The notes: generated by a model from the letters alone, not told the origin. Positions 28,132 through 37,745 are shown, counted from the stretch's first letter. The stretch: DNA of 64,000 bases from a bacterium (GCA_024742305.1 JANSYQ010000019.1:1-64000); one strand, 5' to 3'. Numbers and translations: made by a program.

Positions 28132-31100
28132 TTACAGTTTGATCAATTTTGAGTGCGCCACCGTTTCATTTCCGACTTGAATACTCATGGTGTAAACACC
28201 TTCAGGCAAGAAGATTAAGTTGGCCTTCTGAGTACTGTGGTCAAAATCCAAATCAAATAGCGCCACTTGCTTCCCGGTCATATCGAATACAACCAAGGAT
28301 GCTGTTTGTCCCTCTTCCACTGTGTATTCGAACGAAATTTCACCCGTTGTTGGATTTGGGAAAACTGTTAGTACCGTTTCGTCTACCTCGATTACACTTG
28401 CGTCGTCAATATTCTTTGGAGTCAAGGTAGCGTAATAATCGCGTGCTCCTGCTGCTCCAAAGTTGTACAATACTGATTTCGCTATGTTTCTGTAACGTGA
28501 GTCGCTTTGTGAAATGATATCCAACGCATCCAAATCACGCGCTGCCAAAGCATCCGTTTCAGTTAGCATTGCTGAGGCAATGACAATACGATTTGTTTCC
28601 TCATCACTAGACGGAAGAATGGTCGCTAGAACGGCTGTAGCCGCAGTAACATCATCTTTCAATGTCGCGTAAGCGAAATCAAACCATAGTGCTTCATTTC
28701 CAGTCAACACTCCGGAGTTCGATACTGTTTCGTAGAACAATTCAAACTCTGTAGATCCAGCTTCATGCAAATTGTGCAACACATATTCTAGTTGATATGC
28801 CGAAGCGTGCTGAACCTCAGTTTCGAAATCATTTGTCAATCCGTTGTTGATCATGATTCCTTGTGCTCCTTCTGACAAATCATCACAAATTTCCATGTAT
28901 CCATTGCTTGAGTTCGCTAGGTCAATCTGATGACCACAAGAAGCCGTTGAATTCACATTGTTTCCAGAAATACTAACGCCACCAGTCACAAAACTTACGC
29001 CGAAGTTTCCAAATGAAGTCACAGGGTTGGTTGAAGCAATATCAGCTATCACTCCCAAACCATTGTTTGTAATGAACGAGTTTCTTCCCGCTCCCAAAGC
29101 TGGCGATGGACTGGAACCAATGTTCCCTACTGTATTTACCAACTGTACTCCGTAAGAAGAATAGTTATACATATAGTTATTTAGAATCACCGGCAGATTG
29201 CTAGCCGCTCCCCCTGTTCCTTCAAGGTACATGGCTGTATTCGTTTCCATAATACAGTTCGAAGCAATTTTGTTCGAATATGCAGAAGTCAAATCTGTGT
29301 AATAACCAATTCCTACTGCATTTCCGTTACTTTGCCATTCCATGTTAATAGCGTTACATGTTGCCTCCACATCGCGCAATCTCTCCATATAAATTCCGTA
29401 GAACTGACAATTGGTGATTTCGTTATCCGTGATGTGGATATTGTCTGCCCCATGCGTTTGGACACCTGTTTCAAAGCCCTCCACGTGATTTTCTTTGATA
29501 TCGTAGGAACGACCTCTGTCGACATAAATCGCTGAATTGTTTCCTGCCCAAGCAGTTGCAAGATGCTGTGATGTGTTCACAATTTCGTTGCCACTTACTA
29601 ATACATTATCGCAATTCAACATGGCAATTTGATGCTCAAAACCGCTGAATTCGCTCGATACTTCAATTTCGTTTGACTCTATTGTTGCATTTCGATCCGC
29701 ATCGAGATGGATACTTCTGAACGTGTTCGTAAAGTGGTTCGAGTTCGCATCCAAACTAGTACATGAGAAAGACTCAATTCCTGTAAAATCTACAGTAGTG
29801 AAGTCGGGCGCTACAAAATCGTTCTGAGCAATCGACTCTGAATAGATAACATTACGTCCTCTCACACCGAAAAACTCGCCCGGAAAACCAGGTGAACATT
29901 CAAATCCTGAGAAATTAGGAGCAATATCATCCAAAAGAAAGGTGTTCCCGCTAATGCTGCGTAAGAACGTTGTGCTTTCGTTATTCACTCCCACTTTACA
30001 GTTCGAGAATAGATTGTTCGTTACACGTAAGTCAATACGTTGAATCTCTGTCGAGTTCAGAGCAATCTGCGCATTTTTGAAGGTACATTCGTTTACAATT
30101 CCGGTTGGCAATGCTCCTTGTGGTCCTTCATAGAAAGATAGTCCTCTCCAAACACCGTTGTAATCACACGGACGAAGTACTGAGTTATTCGCTCTTAGCT
30201 GTGCTCCATTTGTAAAGTCGATTCCGGCACATTCACCGAAAACGATATCAACATTTGTCAAATCTAACGTTGCATTATCTACCACAACAATCATATTGTC
30301 AGGAACAAAATAATGTCCTTCCCAAACTTCATCAGAAGTAATGAGCGGTGTGGTTACAGTAGTAAATGTTGTGTTGATAGCTCCGCCATTTCCAAAGTTG
30401 AACATGTTCGTTCCAGCTGGATAAACATAGTTTCCTGAAACAATGGCATTGTTGAACGTTACGCCATTACTTCCTACCAAATTGTAGGTTTCGTTGTTTT
30501 CAACACACAAAGTAATCGGTGTTGGACAATCGGTAATGGTAATCGTTTCGAAGACTACGCCCGTGTTCGCGTTAACCACTTCAATATCAAGCGTGTCACA
30601 GGTACACAATGACTGATTGGACAAATTGAACGTTACGGATGTGTAATTGGAAATAGAATAATCAAATCCGTCAATTTGATCTGGCATAATGGTTACAAAA
30701 CCATTCGTTGTAATGTTTGGCACCAAACCTGTGGAGAAATCTATAACAGACGGCGTCATGTTGATCGGCAATGGGTTATCAGGTGTTGGTAACACGAACA
30801 AATCGGTGTGCCTACCTTTTGTGAAATACAAGTTGCCATCATAGCAGCTTTGCATTCGAGAGAGCGAATTAAACTCCCACAAATTGGTGTAATCTGCGGC
30901 GCTCCAAGTATTTCCTGCTCCGGTATTTGTGTTGTAGGTATTCGCTGTATTGGCTTGTTGTACCTGAATTCTTGCCGGGTGATCACTGTTTACGGTTTGA
31001 GTTAGGTCAATTTGAACCAAATACGTTAAGTTTTGTGTACTTCCGGCGACATAACCTCCTCCGCAGATGTAGAGATAGTCACCACTTGGACTGTATTCAA

Positions 31101-32163
31101 GACCCGAAATTTTTCGTTCAAAATTCTTCAGCCAGTCAAAATTAGTTCCTGGGCTGGCGTCGAAGTCAACAGGTTGATGATACAATCCTGTTAACGGAGT
31201 AGGTGGAGCTGTGAATTCTAGCTCCAAGTCACTGATGGTAATCGTATTGGGTGCGGCAGCTAAATTGGCAGGATCAAACAGGTAGATCTGTTGTTCGTCA
31301 TCATTTTGCGTTCGCGCCATCACGGCAAGACTGTTCTCTGTTGGTGAAAGTTCAATTGGACTTCCAGCCACCATTAGGTACCAAGAGTAACCTGTTACCA
31401 TGCTTGAACTTCCTGAGTAGATGATTTCATCTGTGTTGGATACGGTAAATCGGTCAATGTAGAAAGTATTGCTAATAGTAGACGATCCAGGAGCCTGAAC
31501 TCTTCGCTGAATATAAATATCATGATCTCCCCCAACAACAACCGAGGTTCTAGAAGTAGCTTTTCCGGGGAAATACACGTGCGTATTACCGTTTTCCGTA
31601 AGAATGATGTCTTGAATCGGATTCCCAAAAGCGTCATCTACATAATCAGCAGACGTGCTATTTACCGTAATTAAAGAGTAGGCTAAATTCGAAGCCTGAT
31701 ATCCCGGGTGACCCGATGGGTACAATGCTGGAGCCATATTGTATACGACAAACCATTGATTTGGATAACCAGGTCTGCGTACAATTTGTACTTCGTCATC
31801 ACCAACGCTAGCATTCATGTCACCTCCGGGAAGCGGCAAATACGTTCCTGCTGGAGTATAAATCTGAAGTGCTGCGGTAGCCGCATTGAAATCACCATTG
31901 TGAAGCGTAAAAAACACAAGCTCGTTACATCCGTTCACACCCGCTTGTGTAGGGCCGGGATTGTTACTCGCCGAACTTGGAATGTTGATTGCCGTGGGCG
32001 TTCCCGCGGTCCAATCCACAAATTGATGTGGTGTGGTAGAAACATTGTCGATAGTTGGTCCCGATTGCGGGAACCCAGTTACTAACGGCCAAACGGGAAG
32101 TTGCCCGAAAGCCGTCGTGACAGCGCATAACACTGCCAGTAAAGGTAAAATTGTCCTTTTCAT
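28132..32163 (-). CDS. large secreted beta-helix protein with T9SS type A sorting domain
   Basis: This encodes 1343 residues: signal peptide (MKRTILPLLAVLCAVTTAFGQ), an N-terminal beta-propeller-like or repeat region (about 25-510), a parallel beta-helix with many NxI/NxV turns (about 640-1100; NEITNCQFYGIYMERLRDVEATCN), a helical section, and a T9SS type A sorting domain from about 1255 (VFPNPTTGEISFEYTVEEGQT, LPEGVYTMSIQ, HSKLIKL). It should be exported and surface-displayed. The propeller-like part repeats LVQIDLTQ-type units. ATG at 32163 chosen for the signal peptide; a longer frame reaches 32199. Substrate is unknown; beta-helices often bind polysaccharide. Confidence 0.85.
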   Translation of the reverse strand: MKRTILPLLAVLCAVTTAFGQLPVWPLVTGFPQSGPTIDNVSTTPHQFVDWTAGTPTAINIPSSASNNPGPTQAGVNGCNELVFFTLHNGDFNAATAALQIYTPAGTYLPLPGGDMNASVGDDEVQIVRRPGYPNQWFVVYNMAPALYPSGHPGYQASNLAYSLITVNSTSADYVDDAFGNPIQDIILTENGNTHVYFPGKATSRTSVVVGGDHDIYIQRRVQAPGSSTISNTFYIDRFTVSNTDEIIYSGSSSMVTGYSWYLMVAGSPIELSPTENSLAVMARTQNDDEQQIYLFDPANLAAAPNTITISDLELEFTAPPTPLTGLYHQPVDFDASPGTNFDWLKNFERKISGLEYSPSGDYLYICGGGYVAGSTQNLTYLVQIDLTQTVNSDHPARIQVQQANTANTYNTNTGAGNTWSAADYTNLWEFNSLSRMQSCYDGNLYFTKGRHTDLFVLPTPDNPLPINMTPSVIDFSTGLVPNITTNGFVTIMPDQIDGFDYSISNYTSVTFNLSNQSLCTCDTLDIEVVNANTGVVFETITITDCPTPITLCVENNETYNLVGSNGVTFNNAIVSGNYVYPAGTNMFNFGNGGAINTTFTTVTTPLITSDEVWEGHYFVPDNMIVVVDNATLDLTNVDIVFGECAGIDFTNGAQLRANNSVLRPCDYNGVWRGLSFYEGPQGALPTGIVNECTFKNAQIALNSTEIQRIDLRVTNNLFSNCKVGVNNESTTFLRSISGNTFLLDDIAPNFSGFECSPGFPGEFFGVRGRNVIYSESIAQNDFVAPDFTTVDFTGIESFSCTSLDANSNHFTNTFRSIHLDADRNATIESNEIEVSSEFSGFEHQIAMLNCDNVLVSGNEIVNTSQHLATAWAGNNSAIYVDRGRSYDIKENHVEGFETGVQTHGADNIHITDNEITNCQFYGIYMERLRDVEATCNAINMEWQSNGNAVGIGYYTDLTSAYSNKIASNCIMETNTAMYLEGTGGAASNLPVILNNYMYNYSSYGVQLVNTVGNIGSSPSPALGAGRNSFITNNGLGVIADIASTNPVTSFGNFGVSFVTGGVSISGNNVNSTASCGHQIDLANSSNGYMEICDDLSEGAQGIMINNGLTNDFETEVQHASAYQLEYVLHNLHEAGSTEFELFYETVSNSGVLTGNEALWFDFAYATLKDDVTAATAVLATILPSSDEETNRIVIASAMLTETDALAARDLDALDIISQSDSRYRNIAKSVLYNFGAAGARDYYATLTPKNIDDASVIEVDETVLTVFPNPTTGEISFEYTVEEGQTASLVVFDMTGKQVALFDLDFDHSTQKANLIFLPEGVYTMSIQVGNETVAHSKLIKL

Positions 32164-32427
32164 AATGAAATAGAGATTAATTGTGCCTACTCTTTTCACA
32201 GCTTTTCGGCATCCGCTTGCAGCAATAAAAGTGTTAGCGAAGATTAGTGGTTGAAGGCTAAGAGCGCTAGCGGTTACTACAACTCAAGAATAGCAATAAT
32301 AATGGACACATCCCAGTATTCACGGGCAATTCAGGCACATATACAAAATTTTCAGTAGAAGTAACATTCAGATACAGTATAAATTTGATGGGTACTGATA
32401 ATCAGAAGAAACGCGGTGGAATTTAAA
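32164..32427. other. intergenic region without supported gene
   Basis: This spacer between two minus-strand genes holds no supported reading frame on either strand. It is AT-rich and shows no repeat or conserved element that I can name; the beta-helix gene's promoter must lie in it, but no clean TAnnTTTG box was identified. The terminator of the lipoprotein gene upstream begins at 32428. Confidence 0.5.
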
Positions 32428-32459
32428 ACAAAAAAAAGCGTCTAAATTTCTTTAAACGC
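32428..32459 (-). terminator. rho-independent terminator of the 32.5 kb lipoprotein gene
   Basis: On the minus strand, GCGTTTAAA (32459-32451) pairs with TTTAGACGC (32446-32438), with one G-U wobble and a GAAA loop, and is followed by a run of eight T-like positions (32437-32428). It lies 26 bases after the lipoprotein stop at 32485. Confidence 0.8.
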
Positions 32460-32484
32460 CCTTCGAATTGTGTGGTATAGATAG

Positions 32485-33039
32485 TTAGTTAGTCTTTTGA
32501 ATCATGGGGACAACGAATGTTCCGTACACTTCGCCCTCGTCACATACGATTTCACCTTCGAGCTTTACTTTTTGACCTTGCTCGTTTTTTTCATCTGTGC
32601 GTTTCATGTTCATAATTTGGCAAGTACAGCCCTGCGCAGAGTATTGATCAGATTCTAGGTCCGCCATGTAAATATTTCCTACCATTTTCTTTGGATTGGT
32701 TTCTGCGGTTGTAAACTTCAAAGTCCAATCTCCCAAGGTACAGGTAATTCCATCGGTTATTTCTGTTTTTCCTTTTGACATGCCTGTACCAAACTCCCCT
32801 TCCTCAGATTCCAAGGAAATGAAATAATCAGCCTTTCCTAAGTCTTCCTCCTTTGATGTGTTTTCAGAGGCATCATCCGGCTCCTTCCCATCTAAATCCT
32901 TCACTTCATCTTGCTTTGTACCTTTTTCAACTTCATTTTTTGATGGATCTGTTTTTTCTCCGTTTGCTTCTTCATTTCCACAGGAGAACAGGAATACGCT
33001 GAGTAAAAGTATGGTTGCAGTAAAGTGAGTCGTTTTCAT
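32485..33039 (-). CDS. hypothetical lipoprotein
   Basis: This encodes 184 residues, a lipoprotein (lipobox LFSC, Cys20) whose mature N-terminus reads CGNEEANGEK. Acidic residues at +2 to +5 after the cysteine resemble the surface-export signals known for Bacteroidota lipoproteins. A charged linker (about 25-65) is followed by a beta-rich domain with AQGCTCQIMNMKR (near 140) and EIVCDEGEVYGTFVVP near the end. No family is recognised. ATG at 33039 places the lipobox well; the frame reaches 33048. Confidence 0.75.
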   Translation of the reverse strand: MKTTHFTATILLLSVFLFSCGNEEANGEKTDPSKNEVEKGTKQDEVKDLDGKEPDDASENTSKEEDLGKADYFISLESEEGEFGTGMSKGKTEITDGITCTLGDWTLKFTTAETNPKKMVGNIYMADLESDQYSAQGCTCQIMNMKRTDEKNEQGQKVKLEGEIVCDEGEVYGTFVVPMIQKTN

Positions 33040-33124
33040 GATTGCCAATTTTGGTTCGATTACAATCTAGCAATTTTTGAAGAAATAGTTGGTTGAATCA
33101 GCCGAGTTATGCACAATATCATGC

Positions 33125-33158
33125 AGAAGGCGCTTTCGATTCCTCAAAAGCGCCTTCT
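33125..33158. terminator. long hairpin between minus-strand genes
   Basis: AGAAGGCGCTTT (33125-33136) pairs perfectly with AAAGCGCCTTCT (33147-33158) across a ten-base loop. It lies just downstream of the gene ending at 33186 on the minus strand and upstream of the lipoprotein gene. The T-tract follows on the plus strand, not on the minus strand, so its use as a minus-strand terminator is inferred from stem strength and place. Confidence 0.55.
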
Positions 33159-33185
33159 TTTAATTTAGTGGTAGGAAAATATTGT

Positions 33186-34526
33186 CTATTCGTTCATTTT
33201 AAGCGTTTTACGCACCGAAGAATCGTTCAAATCAAACATCAACTTCTTGTTGCCAAACGCTTTATTGAGCGTCTTTTGGAATTCCATATCACTTAATGTA
33301 AATGATTCATAATTGGGTAGGTACTCCTCCACCGCTCCGCGGAACGCAATGGCAGAAATCACCTCTTCCTTGCCATCTACCTCTGTTGTAAAATACAGCA
33401 CATCAGTAGTTGTATTGGCAGATTCACCATTTGAGTGGAACGACTCTTTCACGTAGATATTTGCATCCGAGTGTTCGATCCAGAAAAATACTTCTTTGGG
33501 AGCAGGATACTGGATTTCTTTGGTGCCATCGGCGTACTCTACCACGAGTTCTTTTCCAAAATTTGGAGAATGCGGGTCACGATCCACCAAAGGCTTTTTG
33601 GAAATCTCATAATCGCTGTGTACTTCGTCAAAAGAGGCGAGCAATTCCGACCGTCCTACAGTATCTGTTACGACGCCGCTGCCTAAATTCATACCGAAAG
33701 GATATTGTGCCTCTTCTATTTTTTCGTTCAAAGCAGGATAGATCACCTCTCGCTCTTTTTCCCAAGTTCTCAAATCCACTGGTTCCTCACCAAGATTGAA
33801 AAAACCAAAGCGCATGGCATCTGCCGGGAAGTACGTCAACTTTAAATCATAGCGCCACTTACCGAATTTACTGCCATCATACATCTCTTTTTGTTTTAAT
33901 GCTGTTGATCGCATATCCGTCCACAGTGAGTTCGGTGAATCTGAAAGTAACACATCAGATGTTTTGTCGTCAAGCTCTCGAACGTACGAAAAGCCGTCAA
34001 ATGAGAGTAAGTCCTCTGCGTTCACACTTAGAACGGGTTCATAGACACCGTTTAGCAATTTATAGTAAAACACGCGTGAGGCATTATCTCGACTGGGCTT
34101 CTCACCTTCTTCATACGTAATCACGATTCGATCTATGTCCTCTAGCATCACATAGGTTGTATCTGGTGCTTGATAGATAAACGATTGTTGCCCCGTTTCA
34201 GGATCGGTGTGAATTAATGGCTTCCCAAAGTTTTCGGATTCAGGATCTTCATCTTTTAAAGGAACGGTACCCGGCTGACCAACATAGGCCGCTACATTTT
34301 GTTGGTCTTTTTCTGAGAGCTTTTCATAGAGGTCGGGATTCATTCCTTCCAATTCCATGTACCCCAAGTAATATGAGTTGGAGCGCACTAGTGATACAAA
34401 ACTGAAGGGATCATTATCATCGAATAAGGAATGATGGTTTTGGTTATTGTCAATTACAAGAGCATTTTGCGCGAATGTGGTTAGTGACGCAAACAAGCTA
34501 AAAATAAGGATAGATACTTTTTGCAT
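33186..34526 (-). CDS. secreted protein with duplicated module
   Basis: This encodes 446 residues with a signal peptide (MQKVSILIFSLFASLTTFAQ) and no sorting domain. Two similar modules occur at about 89-137 and 312-360: PLKDEDPESENFGKPL...YQAPDTTYVML and PLVDRDPHSPNFGKEL...YPAPKEVFFWI. Each is followed by a distinct hydrophilic segment. No family is recognised; a distant relation to GldN/PorN-like duplicated proteins crossed my mind but the family's key motif is not visible. It is probably periplasmic or outer-membrane associated. The gene is monocistronic. Confidence 0.75.
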   Translation of the reverse strand: MQKVSILIFSLFASLTTFAQNALVIDNNQNHHSLFDDNDPFSFVSLVRSNSYYLGYMELEGMNPDLYEKLSEKDQQNVAAYVGQPGTVPLKDEDPESENFGKPLIHTDPETGQQSFIYQAPDTTYVMLEDIDRIVITYEEGEKPSRDNASRVFYYKLLNGVYEPVLSVNAEDLLSFDGFSYVRELDDKTSDVLLSDSPNSLWTDMRSTALKQKEMYDGSKFGKWRYDLKLTYFPADAMRFGFFNLGEEPVDLRTWEKEREVIYPALNEKIEEAQYPFGMNLGSGVVTDTVGRSELLASFDEVHSDYEISKKPLVDRDPHSPNFGKELVVEYADGTKEIQYPAPKEVFFWIEHSDANIYVKESFHSNGESANTTTDVLYFTTEVDGKEEVISAIAFRGAVEEYLPNYESFTLSDMEFQKTLNKAFGNKKLMFDLNDSSVRKTLKMNE

Positions 34527-34773
34527 AATACAGAAGATTTTTGGTTTCTAAAGGGAGATGTCACGAATGCAAAAAGGTTAGCAACATTTTTGAAATAAAA
34601 TGCGAAAAAGTGACAAATAAAATCTTTATATATTGATTTACAGTACTTTAAAATTGTTTTTAATGTGTAAATAAAATCATCTTTCTAGTAGATTAGCAAT
34701 GAAAACACGTAGTTCATCTGAATTTTTGAGCACAAGTTTTTCGTATATTTCAGCTCCAAACTTAATCACGAAT

Positions 34774-35433
34774 ATGGAGGAGCAAAAGAACCTTTCCCAA
34801 CTGAGTCCTGAAGAAATTCGCGTGTTGGGCGCATTGATTGAAAAAAGCAAAACTACACCCGATTATTACCCGATGACCTTGAACGGTTTGGTAACTGCCT
34901 GCAATCAGAAATCTTCACGAAACCCAGTGGTTCAATACGATAGCGAAACCGTTGTCCACGCACTAGACAGCCTCCGTAAGAAAGAACTCGCTGCAAAAGT
35001 TATTGGTGATGGAAGAACGACAAAATACCGACATACCCTATCTGTAAAACATTCCTTGGATCCTGCAGAACTAACTATTCTTGGACTTTTGTTCCTACGT
35101 GGTCCCTTGACGGGCGGTGATATTAACTCTATGTCAGGAAGAATGTTTGACTTTGAAGGGTTGGACGAGGTACAGAGCACGATTCAACAACTTATGGAGT
35201 ACGAACCTCCATTTGTACAGTATTTGCCCAAAATGACCGGGCAAAAGGAAGCTCGATTGGTGCATTTATTTGCAGAGGTCCCATCAGTAGAAGAATTAGC
35301 GGCTTCCAACCCTGCTGAAAACGGTAGTAATTCCCCAAAAACGGCAGAATTGGAAGATCGCGTTGCGGCTCTTGAAAGGCAGCTTTCTGAATTACAGACA
35401 GCCTTCGATGCTTTGATGCGGGAATTAAGTTGA
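34774..35433 (+). CDS. YceH family protein (DUF480)
   Basis: This encodes 219 residues of the YceH/DUF480 family, two winged-helix domains. LSPEEIRVLGALIEKSKTTPDYYPMTLN (about 9-36), LNGLVTACNQKSSRNPVVQYD and LDPAELTILGLLFLRGPLTGGDI are the recognised signatures. A C-terminal coiled coil follows (about 190-219, LEDRVAALERQLSELQTAFD). Role is poorly known; it may bind DNA. ATG at 34774 (MEEQKN) matches the family start, whereas a longer frame begins at 34699. Confidence 0.93.
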   Translation: MEEQKNLSQLSPEEIRVLGALIEKSKTTPDYYPMTLNGLVTACNQKSSRNPVVQYDSETVVHALDSLRKKELAAKVIGDGRTTKYRHTLSVKHSLDPAELTILGLLFLRGPLTGGDINSMSGRMFDFEGLDEVQSTIQQLMEYEPPFVQYLPKMTGQKEARLVHLFAEVPSVEELAASNPAENGSNSPKTAELEDRVAALERQLSELQTAFDALMRELS

Positions 35434-35443
35434 GTCGTACTGA

Positions 35444-36310
35444 TTACTCCTCCTCCACCAAAAAGCCCATTTTGCCCATTTGGTAATCGCGCATGGCCTC
35501 CATAATTTGCGTTTGCGTATTCATTACGAAAGGTCCGTATTGCGTCACGGGCTCTTCGATAGGTTTTCCTGCGAGAACGAGGAATTGAGCGTCTGAGAGC
35601 GCTTCAACCTCCACGGATGTACCGTCCATGTCAAAAACAATCAACGATTCCGGATCAACAACACCATGACCGGTAATGCGTACATCACCTTTTATAATGT
35701 AGATGCTCGCGTTAAATGCTTCGGGAATATCAAATATTTCCTTCGTGCCTTTGCTTAAGGTTCCCCAGAGTAAAAGCAGCTCGCTTTGCCCTGTAAACGC
35801 TCCTTTATTTCCTTGATATTCACCGGAAATTAATTTCACAGTCGCTTGTTCCGTATCTACAACCCTAGGAATTGCTGATTCTGAAACATGTTTGTACTCA
35901 GGTTCCACCATTTTTCTGTTAGCCGGTGAGTTGATCCACAATTGGATAATTTCCTGCGTCCCGTTGTTGTCGATTAAATGCTGAGTAGGACGTTCGCTAT
36001 GAATAATTCCGGCACCTGAATGAATCCACTGGACCTCGCCCGCTTTCGCAACTTGATTGTTTCCGCGGCTGTCCTGATGGTTGACTTCGCCCTCTACCAC
36101 GAAAGTTACGGGTGAAAATCCTCGGTGAGGGTGTGGACCGACGCCTTGTGCTTTTGCTGGTCTATCGTTCTTCGGTGTAACACGTGCGTGATGCAACAAT
36201 AAAAACGGATCCACTTGCTCTACCTTATTCGTAGGCAATGCTTGCTTGACAGGAAATCCACCCATATCGACCTCCTCTGCTGGTAATATATATTTGATTG
36301 ACTTGATCAT
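35444..36310 (-). CDS. pirin family protein
   Basis: This encodes 288 residues of the pirin family, a cupin-type metalloprotein whose iron sits in the N-terminal cupin. HPHRGFSPVTFVVEGEVNHQDSRG (about 65-88) and WIHSGAGIIHSE (about 100-111) supply the metal-binding His/Glu set, and the C-terminal cupin includes DVRITGHGVV. Members may act as quercetinase or transcription co-regulator; the role here is not known. ATG at 36310 fits the family start. Its stop lies 10 bases from the convergent YceH gene. Confidence 0.92.
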   Translation of the reverse strand: MIKSIKYILPAEEVDMGGFPVKQALPTNKVEQVDPFLLLHHARVTPKNDRPAKAQGVGPHPHRGFSPVTFVVEGEVNHQDSRGNNQVAKAGEVQWIHSGAGIIHSERPTQHLIDNNGTQEIIQLWINSPANRKMVEPEYKHVSESAIPRVVDTEQATVKLISGEYQGNKGAFTGQSELLLLWGTLSKGTKEIFDIPEAFNASIYIIKGDVRITGHGVVDPESLIVFDMDGTSVEVEALSDAQFLVLAGKPIEEPVTQYGPFVMNTQTQIMEAMRDYQMGKMGFLVEEE

Positions 36311-36554
36311 ACCTCTTTGTTTTGTTTGGTACTCAATCAAAAGTACAAATTATATTTACCATGGTATTTATTTTAAATGTTAATAATTGCTACTAGGAAA
36401 ATATTGAATCTATATAACAGATGAGAATCAGCAAATTATCCATTCTAAGCTCTTAATTTGATCAAAGGTTAAAAATTAAACTACTTCTCGCATCTATTTT
36501 CAACTTCCCTTAGATGACAGAATGTTCGCTCCATAAAATTGAAAAGTATTTAAC

Positions 36555-36580
36555 CAAAAAGAGCCCCTTTCGAGGCTCTT
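36555..36580 (-). terminator. rho-independent terminator of the SPFH gene
   Basis: On the minus strand AAGAGCC (36580-36574) pairs with GGCTCTT (36565-36559) and continues into TTTTTGG. It lies 23 bases downstream of the SPFH gene stop at 36603, in the 292-base spacer that otherwise shows nothing I can name. Confidence 0.75.
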
Positions 36581-36602
36581 GGAAACTAAATTTTATTTCA
36601 AT

Positions 36603-37385
36603 TTACTGTTCGTCAGTTCCAATAATCATAGGAGATTTACCATCCGTAATAATGACCTTTGCATTAGGCGAAGAAGATAGATTTTGCATTACCTCAAGGC
36701 TTCTCCATCTGATTGCACTCTCGCTCAATCCTTCTGCTAAGATACGCTGTGCGTCCGCGGTACCTTGTGCCTCAATTTTCTTGCGTTCTGCTTCCAACTT
36801 CTCACGCTGCAAAACGAACTCCATTCGCTGTGCCTCCTGCTCCGCTTCCAGTTTATCCTCAATGGCATCGTAAAGTCCATTCGGTAGACTAATACTTTTC
36901 ATCAGCACGGATTCGATGACAAACCCACGGTCCAAAAGCAAACTATCCATGTGATGCAGAATCGATGCTTCTATCTCGCTTCGTTTTCCTGAGTGCATGT
37001 CTTTTGCGTAAAATTGTGCGCAAATATCCGCCGAAGCCGATCTGAACACGCTCAAAATCATCACATCCTCGTAGTTCCTTCCAATTTCTTCAATAATGGT
37101 TGGTACGTCATCTTTTTGAATGTGGTACAAAATGGAGATTTCGGCATTTACGTTCAATCCTTCTTTTGATGGTAAGTTCAGCTGAACTTCTTTGTTTACG
37201 GTTCGAATGGGAACACGGATATAATTAACATTGGCTCCAACTCGATATCGTCCGGGTGAATACACTTTGTCATCCATCACTCCACGATTTACCTTCACCC
37301 CTACTTCTCCGGGGCCTATCGTTACACAGCTCGTTGCCAATAAAGCAACCACTGCAATTGCAATTGCATAAAATTTCTTTTTCAT
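36603..37385 (-). CDS. SPFH/prohibitin-like lipoprotein
   Basis: This encodes 260 residues of the SPFH (band 7/prohibitin) family, membrane-associated scaffolds. Instead of a plain transmembrane helix it carries a lipobox (LATSC, Cys20). The prohibitin-type domain runs about 22-200 (GEVGVKVNRGVMDDKVYSPGRYRVG), followed by a coiled-coil EAEQEAQRMEFVLQREKLEAERKKIEAQ (about 185-213). A terminator follows. The gene is single; no protease or NfeD-type partner is beside it. Confidence 0.85.
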   Translation of the reverse strand: MKKKFYAIAIAVVALLATSCVTIGPGEVGVKVNRGVMDDKVYSPGRYRVGANVNYIRVPIRTVNKEVQLNLPSKEGLNVNAEISILYHIQKDDVPTIIEEIGRNYEDVMILSVFRSASADICAQFYAKDMHSGKRSEIEASILHHMDSLLLDRGFVIESVLMKSISLPNGLYDAIEDKLEAEQEAQRMEFVLQREKLEAERKKIEAQGTADAQRILAEGLSESAIRWRSLEVMQNLSSSPNAKVIITDGKSPMIIGTDEQ

Positions 37386-37445
37386 AATCTTTCTTGTTGT
37401 TAATTAATATTTGTTAAGCAGGGTTTACTGCAGTTGAGTGTAGGA

Positions 37446-37745
37446 TTAACAACGCGGCGGATATACTTCGGGTTCTTTACAATGCGAATTGATTGAAAAG
37501 CTATAGTGAAATGACGCGGATGAAACGAAAATAGGCATATTTCTCGTTTCCCGGGAGAAATACACTTGAATCGTATTCAAATGCTCATTTTCTGATTCTT
37601 CTTCTTGACTGGAAGACTCATACTCGATTTGCTCCTCAAGATTTTCTTTGATCCTGTCTTCTGTAGTTAAAGAGAATTCTATACTGTTCCAGGCTATGAG
37701 GCTGGTTAAAATTGTAAAAATGAATAGAATCCAATGCTGACGCAT
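37446..37745 (-). CDS. small hypothetical exported or membrane protein
   Basis: This encodes 99 residues with an N-terminal hydrophobic segment (MRQHWILFIFTILTSLIAW, probably a signal anchor), an acidic segment (EEESENEHLNTI) and a C-terminal CKEPEVYPPRC. No family is recognised. It lies between the SPFH gene and the divergent aspartoacylase-like gene; the open frame has a plausible ATG. The overlapping frame on the same strand to 38001 is not considered real. Confidence 0.5.
   Translation of the reverse strand: MRQHWILFIFTILTSLIAWNSIEFSLTTEDRIKENLEEQIEYESSSQEEESENEHLNTIQVYFSRETRNMPIFVSSASFHYSFSINSHCKEPEVYPPRC

Noticed and set aside
31400-32199. Open frames on the plus strand under the beta-helix gene (up to 125 residues)
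   Set aside because: They mirror the long minus-strand gene and show no signal peptide, motif or promoter.
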